Source: Ottelia alismoides (taxonomy: Eukaryota > Streptophyta > Magnoliopsida > Alismatales > Hydrocharitaceae). Taken from it: DNA of 64,000 nucleotides. Location of the stretch: contig JAZKJV010010748.1 of the NCBI GenBank assembly GCA_037367405.1, positions 62,001 through 126,000 on the forward strand, given 5' to 3'. Shown here in pieces: positions 46,400 through 58,843 of this stretch. Every line of letters starts with the position of its first letter. The first letter of the stretch is position 1. Both the position numbers and the translations under genes were made by a program. Under the pieces are notes generated by a model. It did not search any database. It saw nothing but the letters and a program-made list of their open reading frames with translations, and was not told the DNA's origin.

Positions 46400-49300
46400 T
46401 TATGTATCGGACGCAAAAGGTGGAATCAAAAGATCATCGTCTGATACCAAAGATATAGAATCCACAACGGACAGGAATGTATCATGATCTAGATATGGCT
46501 TCAGCAACTGTCCGTTCACAACAAATGGCTGTGCGTCAGATGACAACCCAGATATGACAATACTCCCATTGTCACGCACAGCTCTCACGATGAACGGTCC
46601 TGACCACTTGCTTTTCAATTTTCCTGGGAATAACTTCAATTTAGCATCAAATAACCAAACTTTCTGATCAGGGGAGAAAGTCTTTCTTCGAATGTGTTTA
46701 TCATGCCAGCGCTTGACTTTCTCCTTATACATAAGTAAATTATCATATGCAAAGTCTCGGAATTCCAGTAATTTATTCAAATCCAACTTCCTGTTCTTTC
46801 CTCCTTTCTCATAATCTAAATTGCATACACGGAATGCCCATAAAGATTTGTGAATTAATTCCACTGGCAGGTGGCAAAGCTTTCCATATACCAATCTGTA
46901 GGGAGACATACCCAAAGGAGACTTGTACGCCGTCCGATAAGCCCATAGAACTGAATCAAGCATCTGGGACCAGTTCTTCCTATCTGGACGTACAAGTTTT
47001 TGCAATATCGTTTTGATCTCCCTATTTGAAATTTCTGTCAAGCCATTAGTCTGAGGGTGGTAAGGAGACGCAACTCTGTGCTCAATAGCGTACTCCTTCA
47101 CAAGCTTCTTTACATCTCTATTAATGAAATGGCTTCCCCCATCTGAAATCAATATTTTGGGAATACCTAACCGCACAATAATATGGTCCTTAAGAAAGGA
47201 ACACACCGTACGACTATCTGCGGTTCGGGTGGGGATAGCCTCCACCCATCGACTAACATAATCCACGGTGAGCAGGATGTACTGAAATCCCTGACTGACA
47301 GGAAATGGGCCCATGAAGTCTATGCCCCAAGCATCAAAAACATCAGAAATCTGTATATATCTTAGGGGCATGGTATCTTTGGAATCAACTGTTCCTCCCA
47401 TTTTCTGACAATCAATACAACCTCGAACATACTCTGTAGCATTTTTAAACAATGTGGGCCACCATAGGTCACTCTGTAAAATCTTTGCTGCCGTGCGTTT
47501 CCCCGAATGATGCCCACCAGATTCTAGCTTGTGACAGTGCTCAAGTACACTGGTGCGTTCCTCCTGAGGAATGCACCTTCTCCAGATACAATCCGCACCC
47601 TCACGAAATAGGTACGGATCCTCCCAATGGTAATAATGAATCTTTGACAGAAATCTGTCTACCTTGTACTTCGGCCAATCTTGTGGAACTTTCTTGGAGA
47701 CAAGATAGTTCACAATATCAGCATACCATTGAAGCGAGTCCACAGATAAAATGGACTCATCTGGAAAGGTTTCAGAAATAGGAATCATGTTCTGCTCAGA
47801 AGTCTCTGTGTCTGTGATACGGGAAAGGTGATCTGCCACAACATTTTTCACTCCAGGTTTATCTCGTATCTCTAAATCAAATTCCTGGAGAAGAAGGATC
47901 CATCTGATAAGGCGTGGTTTAGCATCCTTCTTTGCCTGTAAGTATCGTATGGCAGTGTGATCCGTGTATATAATCACGTGTGAACCAATGAGGTAAGATC
48001 TGAACTTTTCTAGATCAAATACAACTGCTAACATCTCCTTCTCTGTAACTGTATAATTCCGTTGTGCTTCATCCAGAGTCTTGCTAGCATAGTGTATAGC
48101 AAATGGTACCCTATCCCTTCTCTGTCCTAAGACTGCTCCAACTGCGAAATCTGATGCATCCGTCATGATCTCAAAGGGAAGAGACCAATCAGGTGGCTGT
48201 AAGATAGGAGCACTAGTAACCATTTCTTTCATCTGATTGAATGCAAGGAGAACTTTCTCATCGACAATAAAATCAGTCTCCTTACACAAAAGCTCCGTCA
48301 AAGGTCTGGCGATTTTGCTGAAGTCCTTTATGAATCGCCTATAGAATCCTATGTGTCCCAAAAATGACCTCAACTGCTTCAAATTCTGCAGTGGCTCTAA
48401 CTTGGAAATCACATCAATCTTAGCCGGGTCAACCTCCATACCATGTTTGGAGATGACATGGCCCAATACAATCCCATTAGTCACCATAAAGTGACTCTTC
48501 TCCCACGAGAGCACTAGGTTTACCTCACAACAACGTTGAAGAACTCGGTCTAAATGAGCAAGACATGTGTCAAAACTATCCCCGTAGACCGAGAAATCGT
48601 CCATGAAGACTTCAAGAAAATTACCCACCATGTCGGCGAAAACGGCCAACATACACCTTTGAAATGTAGCGGGGGCGTTACACAATCCAAAGGGCATCCG
48701 TCTAAAGGCGTAAGTGCCAAACGGACAAGTGAAAGTAGTTTTCTCCTGATCCTCAGGAGCGATAGCAACTTGGTTGTATCCTGAGTACCCATCCAAGAAG
48801 CAAAAGAACTCTTTCCCTGCCAACCTCTCAATAATATGATCAATAAAGGGCAGTGGAAAGTGATCCTTCTTGGTAGCTGAGTTCAGGCGTCGGTAATCTA
48901 CACAGACACGCCATGAAGTAGGTACCCGGGTCAGAATCTCCTCACCATGGTCATTCTTTACGATCGTAATCCCATATTTCTTTGGGACCACATGTAAAGG
49001 GCTGACCCATTTGGAATCCGAAATGGGATATATAAAACCAGCATCACACCATTTCTTGATCTCCTTCATGACAACCTCCCTTAGATTTAGATTTAGACGG
49101 CGCTGGCATTCACGGGAGGGTTTACAATCATCCTCTAGGTAGATATGATGCAAGCACAACGCTGGATTGATCCCATGGAGATCCGAGATATTCCATCCTA
49201 TGGCCTTGCGGTTTCTCTCAAGAACCTCTAGCACGCGAGATTCTTGTTCAGTGGTCAACTGCGAGCTGAGGATGACCGGAAACATTTGGGGGGGACCCGC

Positions 49301-49651
49301 AAGGAAGGCATATTTCAGCGTTGATGGTAAAACCTTAAGCTCAGGTGGGGTCTGAATCGTCTCTGTGATAACCTCTGCTACTGTACTGATAGACGGTATG
49401 TGATCTATGCTCTGTAGACTATCCACCTTGGCTATCGACGACTCAGCAAATAGAATATCTGATAGATCTGCGATGAATGATCTTTGCTCAGAGAGGAATG
49501 GCTCATCAGGATGTTCAATATCATTATCAACGAACGGCTCAGATATCTCAGCAATAATCTCAGAAAGATGTCTCTCATTTGTGCATAAATCAGGAAATTC
49601 AATGAATGGCTCAGATATCTGGACCTCCCATATCCATGACAACGAAATCAA
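46400..49651 (-). pseudogene. pol: pol of element B: RT, RNase H and integrase, intact frame
   Basis: An unbroken 1,083-codon frame covers reverse transcriptase (FMDD at 349-352), RNase H (D498 in DASDFAVG) and integrase (zinc finger with HHSGKRTA and GCIDCQ; catalytic D778, D837 and E873 with the D-35-E spacing). It ends with an integrase C-terminal domain ([14 protein letters not shown]) and a 30-residue tail. The first 40 codons are out of frame with the real protein: the true N-terminal part is in the segment at 49611-50252. RT-to-integrase proteins could be functional if translated, but this copy has no joined protease, so I call it a pseudogene. Compared with element A, about 100 residues between protease and RT are missing. 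Confidence 0.9.
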
Positions 49652-50252
49652 CAGGGAATTTCATTCCCTGCACCGTTACAATAACGTCCTCTAAAATGCC
49701 TCTTGGCCTCTTAATCGATCTATCGGCAAACTGAAGGATCATTCTGGTAGTTTTAAGAGGCCCTAACTGGAATTCAGTTAATAGAGAGGAAGGCATGAGA
49801 TTAATGGAGGAACCACTATCGAGAAGAGTACGATCAAATTCTTGGTCAAAGATATGGCAACGGATGTGAGGTGCTCCCTTGTCTTTCTTTTTCGGCGGAA
49901 GGTTGCTGATGGCATGAACTGTGGACATGGTCAAGATGTGTTTCTCTATTTCCTTTCGGCTGTTCTTCCTTGGTTGACGCTTTTGGGTACATGCCTCTTT
50001 CATTCCCTTTTTTACTGTAGGCATGTATTCCATGGCTTTTAGTAGTGGCATCTTTAAAAAGATATTCTGTAAGATCTCAACCACTCCAGGATCAGATAGT
50101 GCTGTTTTTAATTTTTGAATTTTTTTAGCTTTGAGAGCAGAAGGAAATGGCACAAAATCAGAATAAACATGCAAACGTTCATTTCCTTTATTCAGAATGG
50201 AATCATCATGTACAAGAGGACAACTAGAATCAGTCTGTATAGTGTTGTCCAA
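49611..50252 (-). pseudogene. pol: Protease region of element B, truncated
   Basis: This 213-codon segment carries the aspartic protease with LLDSGSS (D145) and FADRSIKRPRG. It follows a basic region rich in Lys that also precedes the protease in A. It stops soon after '[10 protein letters not shown]'. The conserved 'ILGRPFLAT' part seen in A at about 33978-34005 is missing. A deletion with a frame change near 49620-49640 joins the protease directly to a later part of the linker. The protease fold would be incomplete. Confidence 0.85.
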
Positions 50253-50465
50253 TCTAGGTGAAGGAAAAACAGAATCTAAAACAGAACGGGATGTTGCTGC
50301 TGGTGAAGAGGAAGAATCTGTGACTGGTATATTCTCCCTTGCTGATGGTGATCTGCATCTGTCTGGTGAAGGTGGTGGTGAAGGCGGTGAAACTCCAGAT
50401 GTGGGTGCTGTTGTACTGGGCCTCTCGACTATTGGTGAAGGAGATGATGTAGAAGATGATGCTCT

Positions 50466-52684
50466 CTAAGTGGACCGATCTCCCAACCCCAACTGCTGCG
50501 TAGGCAGCTGCAATCTCCTACCGCTCCTGAGATGAATGGTGTCAGATAAACATGTAAAATCAAGGGACATACCTGTCTCGGGGGTGGGTGGGCTTTTAGA
50601 TACCTGCTCTTTGCGTTTGAAATTATTGGGGTTGGCTTCAACCTGTGCTGGAATTAGTGTCTTGGTGGTAGTCAGGTCATCGATCCGCTGGGTCAGTTCA
50701 TTCATGTTCTTCATAATCAATGCAAGTTGGTCCAGTGGTGGATTGACTGAAGGGGCCTCAGGTTGCTCATTGACTGGCTGTCGCTGAGACTGATAGTGCG
50801 GAGGCTGTTGGTACCCATACGGATTCTGGTAATGAGGAGGAGGGGGGAAGGATATTGTCCATAATATGCAGTCTGCTGCTGGTTCGGCTGAGGGAAATAC
50901 ATGGACTGCTGCTGTGGCTGGCCTTGTCTCCAGTTTTGGAACTGAGGTGGAGACTGATACTGAGGCTGGAACTGCTGGTGCTGGTACTGGTACTGCTGCT
51001 GCGGTCTGCCTCCTTGAAGCTGGTGGGTGAGCCTCTGACCCTGCTGTGAACCCAACTGGCCTTGCCCTGACGGACGGGGCTGGTTTCGCTCACGGTCGAA
51101 CCAGATACCATTCACCTCCTGAATGACAGGTGGAGGTGGAGACTGCTGCTTAGGAATGTAGGCCACTTCTTGTTGGTACGGAACTATCTGATGTGCATGC
51201 TGCTGAGCTTGATCAGGTGTCTGCACGTAGTAGACATGCTGGACTGTAGATGGTCCTCTGCTATTTTGCTGAGTGGAAGGAGTCTGCTCCCTAGTAGAGG
51301 GGTCTACTGCTGCATTCGTATTGTGGACTGCATTGATTGTACTCACAAGAAGTTTTAAATGCTTTGTTATCTCATCCAGCTTATCCAGGTTCTTCGTCCT
51401 CTGCTCGATCACATGAAGCTTATCGAGCTCCTTGGATCGCTTCTCAATAATGTCTACTTTAGATAGGTGGTCTCCAATGATAGCCAAGTCTGTGCTATCC
51501 ACCTTATCCACTTCTTGTATTGACGTCATTTTGACATCCTTGTGGGGTACTGCAGGGGCGGTGACAGGGTGCTTCTGAAAAGCACGTGAAGAAGAAAGAG
51601 CTGCTGAACTTTCTGCCATCTCCTCAAAAATTTGATAAAGGACATCCTCGTCCTTGTTAAAGTGGCTTCCCCCACAAGCGACATCTTCCAGCTTCTGATT
51701 CTCAATGCTTAAACCCCCAAAGAAATTTTGTACAAGACTGTCTTGGAATATCATGATGGGGGCATTTCTCCGTCAGATCTTTGAAACGTTCCCACACCTC
51801 GTGAATAGGCTCTTGGGGCATCTGGGAGAAATTAGCAATCAGTGATCGCATTTGGTTGAGTCGTCCAAGTGGATAATACTTGTTCAAAAATGCAGATCTC
51901 AACTCTTCCCAAGTGGTGACAACCTTCCCGAAGTGATTTAACCAGTACAAGGCTTTTCCCATCAGGTTGAATGGAAAAGCGGTCATCTGCACTACCTCTA
52001 ATGGGATGTTTGGGTAGTGTACGGTTCCACAAATGCGATCGAACTGCTGGAGGTGTATATAAGGTTCTTCATTAATATTTCCATGGAATATTGGGAGAAG
52101 AGGTAAAATAGTTGGCTTAAGCTCAAAATGCCCATGAACCGCAGGGATTTGTATCCACGAATTTGTCTGTCCTGCCCCTGGATTATAAGCATCTTTGAGT
52201 GTAGGCTTAGGCTCTACATGAGGTTCTTCTCCATTCCCACCTCCAGGGTTTCTGTTATCCCCCCTCTCCTATCTTCTCTTTCTTATCTTATCTCGAGAAT
52301 CATCTCTCTCAGTGTGGCCTGGAACTTAGCCTGCTCTGTTAGCTGTGCTTGAATTGATTGAATGGAGGCTAACATGGTACTGTTGATCTCGCTTTGTTCC
52401 GACATGGCTCCCTTTCCCTTTGGTGGCATTAAGTATCTGGCTTCTGACTCTGAAAATGTATATGCCACTCGATTAGTGCTTAGAATTGATGGAGTCTCAG
52501 ATATTAATTCGAGATTAAAGCCAATCTCAAATAGTAGATTTATTGATGTTGTGAATTGTGAAGTGGGGAAAGAGGGATATTCGTGAAATGAGTCTCCCCG
52601 AATAGAAGGTGAACAGCTCGGAGCGTAGAATGAGTTCGCGGAGTCCGAACGAGAAATACTCCGGGCCGACATCTTCGAAATCAA
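50466..52684 (-). pseudogene. gag: gag of element B, several frameshifts
   Basis: Gag-like segments lie in different frames: 52684-52283 (N-terminal region, MSARSISRS and MPPKGKGAMSEQ), a damaged stretch at 52280-52000, 51992-51702 (capsid-like: ALYWLNHFGKVVTTWEEL, FLNKYYPLGR), 51754-50717 (includes ACGGSHFNKDEDV and a Gln/Pro-rich stretch) and 50720-50466. They match gag of element A in order. At least three frame changes are needed, so no whole gag could be made. Confidence 0.85.
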
Positions 52685-53887
52685 TAGGCAGGATGCGAGA
52701 GCACGAATGTCAATGCAAGAGTGAAAGTGAATGAAGGCGCAAATTGCGCAGAAGGATCTTTAGCACTAACAAGCAAACACAATACAAACCCCCAGTTCAC
52801 CAACTCAACGCAATGTGAAGACCGTGAAGGTTCGGTTAATTATCTTGTTGATTTTAGAGTTTGGTGATAATTACAAAGTTGTACAAACACTTAGGCTGAA
52901 TTATGGGATTTGGGCACTAACCTTAGTGTGTGCGCGAGCAAGTAAAAACGAATACAATGAGGGGGTTACTCTCCCCAAGACAATGATTTTTCTTTGTATT
53001 TTTTAGGGTCGAGTTTTCTTTAGCAGTCCCGATTTTAGGCAGTTGTCACTTGGTTAAGATATTGTCAAAGAATCGCCTACCGAGTGTCCAATTTCCTTTT
53101 TAACTTATGTGAGTGAAAACAAGGGAGGAGATCGGAAATGCCAATGCGCGATTAAAAACGATGATGAATGCAGGGGTTAGAGATGCGTACCTTGTCGCCA
53201 GCACTCTACATGCAAGTGATCCGCGCAGAATTTAAATACAGAAAATAAACTAACCTATATGCAAATGCAAGTAAACCGTCCTAGATGATAACTTCTATTA
53301 ACGGGCAAGAACAAGTTAATTTGACTAAGTCCAAATTACGATCTACTCTATAGGCACAGAAATTCTTGTTTAGGGTGTTTGGACCTAATTAATTACCTGA
53401 CTCAAGCAAATTAATTAAAGAAATCAATAGGTGTCTTTCGAAATCCGCGGAAAATAAAGAAAATAAAGGCGATGAAAACAAAACCAATGAGGTCCCCCAA
53501 GTGCACCGACACTTGGCGAAACAGACCCCGCAACAAATGAATGTCCGTTTACAAGAGTTCAAATGCTTTTTTTTCTCTCTCTTTTTTTTCGTCTCCTTCA
53601 ATTCTTCTTCTCCTCTTCTCACGCTATCCTGCGGCTTGGTGAAGAATCAAGCCGCCTCCACGTCGCTTGGGTGCTTCGGCTCTCCTAGGATCGCCTCCTT
53701 CGCTCCGCGGGCCCTCGCAAGAAAAAGAAAAAAAAGAATGTGTAAGAAACAAAATTTTCAAATATGAGAAAATGATGAAATGAATGCAGTGGATATAAAC
53801 AATGAAGTAATGTGGCAAACAGATAAACAGATATTTACAACCAAGAATAGTAGGTCAAAAGAGAAACCTAACTACCCTCGTCGTACC
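52685..53887 (-). other. Element B untranslated leader
   Basis: There is no supported open frame. The segment about 53620-53740 is related to 29390-29500 of element A (a shared 'cttgcgagg' block and the following GC-rich bases), which supports a common origin. Confidence 0.7.
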
Positions 53888-53905
53888 TCCCCGGCAACGG
53901 CGCCA
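53888..53905 (-). promoter_or_regulatory. Element B primer binding site (tRNA-Asp)
   Basis: The minus strand reads tggcgccgttgccgggga, fully complementary to the 3' end of plant tRNA-Asp as I know it. It lies three bases from the 5' LTR. Confidence 0.9.
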
Positions 53906-53908
53906 TTT

Positions 53909-56900
53909 TGTTGAGCCGGAATTTTTAGGGATTGGAAATTAATTGATAAATGGAAAATAGGTCGTTGTTTTTCCCCAAAATCCCGCGTAAACAAAAGATT
54001 ATTTTTTTTTTAATTTTTGCTACTTATTAACCTGTATAGCGGACATGGTCGAACTCAGGGAGGCTACAATTCCCGAGGGTTATTCAATTAATCGAAAATC
54101 AATCAAGAGAAAACAGGAATCTCAAAGGACAACTATCCTAGGTTTTTGTGATTTTTTTTAATTTTTTAATTTTTTTATTTTTTATTTCTAATTTTTTTGT
54201 TTTCTGATTTTCAAATTTTTAGTGATTTTAATTTTTCAATTTTTTTTATTTTAAAAAATAACACGATGCAATATTCACAAGATTAAAAATACGCATACCA
54301 ACTCTTTTTACAATTTTCAAATAGTAAAAAATGTTTAGAAAAATCCAAAGAAAATATTTTTGCGTTTTAAAAGTTTGAAATATTTTTGAGAATTTTTGTG
54401 GAATTTTCAGATGTTTTTGTATTTTTCTAAAAATTAAACAGTGAGAAAATAAGAAAATGTGCACATCCTGGAGTAATTTCCAATTTAAAAATCTTTTAGA
54501 TGCCCAAAACTCCTAGCAATTATTTTTAAAACAAACTAGAAATCATTATCTACAAACAGGAACTGAAATCACAATTTTTCGATTTTTGTAGAATTTTTTT
54601 ATGATTTTTATAAAATTTTTGATGTTTTTCAATTTTTTTGGGTTTTATAAATAATTAATGCATGAAAATTGGTCAGAAATTAAAAGACAATGAAATACAA
54701 TTACTCTAAATATTTTTAGAATTTTTGGAGCTATTTTCGAATTTTTATGAATTTTCGAATTTCAAGAAGACAAAAAGGCACTGTTTTTGATTTTTTAATA
54801 ATATCAAATGAAGTCAAAATGCTACGAAAATTTTATGCTAGGAAAATCATCACATCAGGAGCATAGCATAATTTTCTCAAAATTTTTGGATCGCAAATAA
54901 CATTTATTTCAATAAAAGAGAACACACCAATTAATGTTCTGCAGTTCAGGGACTAGAGTGTAAATACTGAGAATGTTTGGACTGAAATGTAAAGATGCAA
55001 AGTTTTTATATCAATAAATAATAAAAATAAACAGAGAGATCAAATATGCAATTTTACCAATATGTCTTGTGCAAGGCATGTGCTCTGGAGGATGGCAGGG
55101 ATGTTTCTTGCAATTCTTATTACCTCCGGGGGGCAACTGTAAATTTCCCCTTTTTTTATCAAAACCCTAAGGGTTATGTTTCCTTTCACGCACAAGGGGG
55201 AGGCAACCAGGGGGCCGCCGCCCTTCTTCTTCCACGCGGTGGCGCGTGTCGCGCGCGCGCGCGGCCGCGCGAGGCGGCGCCGCGGCGGGGCGAACTGGAG
55301 CGGGGGCGAGAAGGCGGGTGGTCTTCAACGGCGGAGGAGGATCGCGAGCAAGATGGGGCCGCCGCCCCTTGCCTCTTCAAGCAGCGAGCAAGGGGGCGGA
55401 GGTCGATGCGGCAGGCGGCGCCTGTCGACGGCGTGGCTGGCAGGCGAGGCGCTGCGGCGGCGAGCGGCCGCGCGACTTGGCGGTGATAGGGCACCGCACT
55501 CGCGGCTGACTTCGGGCGGCAAGGGATCGGCGACGCGGAGGGGGCCTCGCGGGGGGGACTTCGGGTGGCGGAGCGGCACCAGGAGGGAGCGGCACGGGGC
55601 AGCACCGCCAGGCACGACGGCAACAGGGGGTGGCGGTGGCGCGAGAGCGGCGCGGCGGTGGCGCGCGCATGCCGGAGGAGGACTGCGTCGCTGCCTGGTG
55701 ATGGAGTGCTGATGGCGGTGGGCGGCGGGAGTTGGCAACCCCGCTGTCTGCTGTGATTTTTTTCTTTGTTTTTTTTGTTTTTTTATTTTTTTAATGTAAA
55801 CAGTAAAAAAAATGTTAGAAGGAAAAGCTTTTTTTTAATATTTTTCAAATCCGAAAAATAAGAAAATGAGAAAGGATATAGATTTTTTTATTTTTAGAAT
55901 TTTTTTTATTTTTTTAATTACCTGCAAAACAAATGTTAGAGAGAATAGAGAATTTTTTTTGTTTTTTTTATTTATCCTGCAAAACAACCGTTAGAGAACA
56001 AACAAAGGAAACAAAATTATTTATCTACAAATCGGAAAAAATGAATGAGGATCCGGCGGACATGAGGGGTTCGAATCCGATCTTCGGCCACCGTACGTGG
56101 CCGGAGTTGAGAGATCGTGGACGATAGAATAGAACGCGTGGGGATCGAGAAAGTGAGATGAAAAATCGAGTCGGTGGCGGATCAAATCAAGATGAATTTT
56201 TTTTAGATCTAGAGAAATAAAAATGACGAAGAAAAATACGACAAAATAAAATACGATTAAACTAAGATAAAAATGCGAATAAACTACGGATCTCACCTTA
56301 GGAGCGGAAAATGGACCGTGATCGCCTCGACAAGGCCGACTCGCTGTCACCGGGCGGCTCGGAGGCTAGGCACAATTCTCAACGAAATTTTCTCTCGGAG
56401 ATCGGGCTCCTCTCTCTAAAGATTGATCAGGTTGGAATGATGGAGAAGGAGCCATATAAATAGAAAAGAGATGAATTTTGAATTTTGAATTTTTTTGGAT
56501 AAGAGATGAATTTTTGATTTTTTTGGTGGAAGAGATAACATGAGAGATAAAATAGAAAGATAAAATTATTTACAAAATTATCTATTTTTTTTGAATTTTC
56601 GTCACTTTATTTATTTGAATTAAAAAATTTTATTTTTTTATTTTTTTAAAGATGGTTAGTTAAAAATAGCAACTATATACATGTACTATATACATATATG
56701 GTATTATATACAAGGGTTAAATGAGGAAATTAGCCTTTTTTTTGTTTTAGGAATGTTATTATTATTATTTATTTTTATTTTTATTTTAAATAATTAGTAA
56801 AAATATTTACAAATATATATACAAATACAATATGCACAAAATACAAGGGAAAATTGCACAAACCACCCCAGAAAATCAACTTTTCAACCGTAACTCCAAA

Positions 56901-57511
56901 AATTATGAAATCACAGTCATTTTGAAGATAATTTAATTTAGAATTCAATGGAAGTGATATTTGTTCAATTTGAGATCATATGGAGCCGGAATTAATCTTT
57001 CAATTAGTGCTTAGTGGCTTTTTTCCAAGTGTGGCTACTTTTATTCTGTACATGATTTAATTGTGCAATCATTTTTATTAGTTAGGACAAATTTTTATTT
57101 ACAACTTTGGCTTTGAATGTTATTTGATTTGGGGTCAATTAAGGTACAAATAAATTAGTGTTAGTTTTATACAGATATACACAAAATAAGTGAGAAACAC
57201 ATTTTTTTTGGATTTTCTGGTTGAGGACCCTATCTCCCCCTACTTTATTCCTGGTCGATCAGGTCAAGTCTTGACCTTCTCTCGGGGTTCGGGTCATCCT
57301 GTATACAGTCTTCCTTTTTTTTATTTTCTTTTCTTTATTTTTCCTTTCTTTTTTTATTTATTTATTTTAGGTTAAAATTAGTAAGAAATGTACAATATTT
57401 ACACACAAATGCAAGTTAGTAAGAATATGGAGTTAGCGTTATATGGAGGTGTTTTATAAGGGACTTTAAGCTAAAATAAATGAATAAAGATGACGAGTCG
57501 CAGATTCATCA
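53909..57511 (-). repeat. Element B 5' LTR, uninterrupted
   Basis: This 3,603-bp LTR retains the empty site where element A landed in the other LTR (atatggagcc/ggaattaatc near 56992-57002) and lacks the MITE. By eye the two LTRs of B differ more than those of A, about 20 differences in the first 600 bp. The stretch 55190-55745 is the GC-rich block with a (CG)n run. Confidence 0.93.
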
Positions 57512-58278
57512 CTAGGGCAACGCAAGGGGCGCATGAGGGAGCCGCACCTGGGTACTGCACGTGCGAGGAGAAGGGTGCGCGCTTGAAGCGCCGCCGCAGG
57601 GAGTCGCGTCTGGAGGTTTTGCGCATGTGGGGCACGCCGCCGGGATCGCCCGGAGGTGCTGGTGGTCGCGCGCTTATTGTGCGCTCGAGAGAAGCCTTCT
57701 GGGCGTGGAGGACTGTGCGCCTCCTTGCCTGTGAGTATGTGAAAGGAGCTATAGGGCCTAGTTCCAAGGGTTCCACGATGGAACCCTATCTTCACGAAGA
57801 CATTCCTTCGGGCGCTGCTGGTTGGAAACCCTGAGGGTCCTGGAGATTCCGTGCGGCGGCGCCGCCTGCGCTGCTCGGGATCCTGGAGGAGAAGACAGAT
57901 CGCCGGGGGTGGCAAGGCCAGTCAGCCTCCACGTGGGAATCGTCTGGAGGGCCTTCCGTGAGATGGATGGTGCGCCCAGCTGCAGCCATTTGCGGGTGGA
58001 GATTGCAGGAAGATCTCAGCATCGGGAGACGAGAAGGCTTTGAGGGCTGTGGGTTAGGGCCTGCCGGATCGATGGATTGCTACCACTGCCGCGGGATCGA
58101 GTGACGCATGAGTCTTGCGCGTGTGTTGGAACATCATCTAAGGTTCCGAAGAACCTTAAAATAAAATCTCTCGAACAAAATATGAATATGAACAGTACAT
58201 CGATCTTCAAAAATACAACTCGAATCTCGAAAAATAAAGAGCATGAAATCCCCGAGAATCGAACCCGCTCTGATACCA
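57512..58278 (-). mobile_element. Element C second internal region, right part
   Basis: This begins with the duplicated ctagg, then matches 19652-20410, ending in the initiator-tRNA-Met primer site (gctctgatacca on the plus strand, 58267-58278). Confidence 0.9.
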
Positions 58279-58599
58279 TGTTATAAAATATGAAGAATGC
58301 AGAAGCAAAAACATGGAAAAAGAATAAGAACAAGAAAGAACAGCGGGATTTTTACGTGGAACCCTACTCCGTGAGGAGCGGGATGAAACCACGGGAGAAG
58401 CCCTCCAAGGGGCGTGTTTTTCTATTGCTTTTCTCAATGAGTACAGGAGGTCTGGGGCTCCTTATATAGCCTTCCCAGAGCCTCCAAGTCCCACCACTGG
58501 TCCATGTGGGACTAAACAATGGATGGGGTAAATGGATCTTCTCCAGGATCCATTTACCCTGCTACAACACAATAGGCGCATACAACTTATACTCCAACA
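58279..58599 (-). repeat. Element C LTR3 (5' LTR)
   Basis: This 321-bp LTR has TG...CA ends and the same TATA motif on the minus strand near 58460-58469. It is followed by the duplication cttat (58600-58604). Confidence 0.9.
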
Positions 58600-58616
58600 C
58601 TTATAACTATAGAAGG

Positions 58617-58843
58617 AGAAACTAGATCGAGGAAGTGGATCGTCTGCTGCAGGGTCTGCTGCAGCAGATGCTACATCAGACATGTGAGCTGCTTGATCGT
58701 GATCGAGCGGCTCGCTCACAGGAATTCATCCTTTTTCTGGGCCTGTACACCAGACAAATTCATGTGAAGCGCTAGCTCACGATGGAGCAGCCGACGGGTC
58801 TGCTGCAGCATCTGCTGCACGATCCACTTCCACTAGTTCGAAT
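58617..58843. repeat. Foldback repeat rich in CTGCTGCAG
   Basis: The left arm (ggaagtggatcgtctgctgc, then agggtctgctgcagcag) is inverted at the right (ctgctgcagcatctgctgc, then acgatccacttcc). The interior repeats agctgcttgatcgtgat-like and gctcgctcac words in both orientations. This looks like a MITE. It would directly join 18125 before C inserted. Confidence 0.6.

Larger units (their letters stand above)
21942..57511 (-). mobile_element. Element B: Athila-like Ty3/gypsy retrotransposon, minus strand, interrupted by A
   Basis: On the minus strand the order is 5' LTR (57511-53909), primer site for tRNA-Asp, gag, protease, RT, RNase H, integrase, long 3' region, polypurine tract, 3' LTR (44235-43707 joined to 25400-21942). 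The 5-bp duplication ctagg flanks it perfectly. Without element A and the MITE it is about 16.9 kb, with LTRs of about 3.6 kb. The pol sequence ([32 protein letters not shown]) is of the Athila lineage. Gag and the protease-RT junction are broken, so this copy is not autonomous. Confidence 0.93.
18126..58599 (-). mobile_element. Element C: Copia-like non-autonomous LTR element, tandem form, hosting B and A
   Basis: Three near-identical LTRs of about 320 bp (18126-18442, 20411-20730, 58279-58599) alternate with two internal regions of about 1.97 kb. The 5-bp duplication cttat (18121-18125 and 58600-58604) brackets the whole array, so it behaves as one insertion. On the minus strand each LTR starts tgttggagtat and ends ttataaca. 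The primer site tggtatcagagc (initiator tRNA-Met) directly abuts LTR2 and LTR3, and the polypurine tract ttgagggggag abuts LTR1 and LTR2. No gag or pol is present, so movement would have needed proteins from a relative. Element B splits the second internal region at 21941/57512. Confidence 0.9.
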
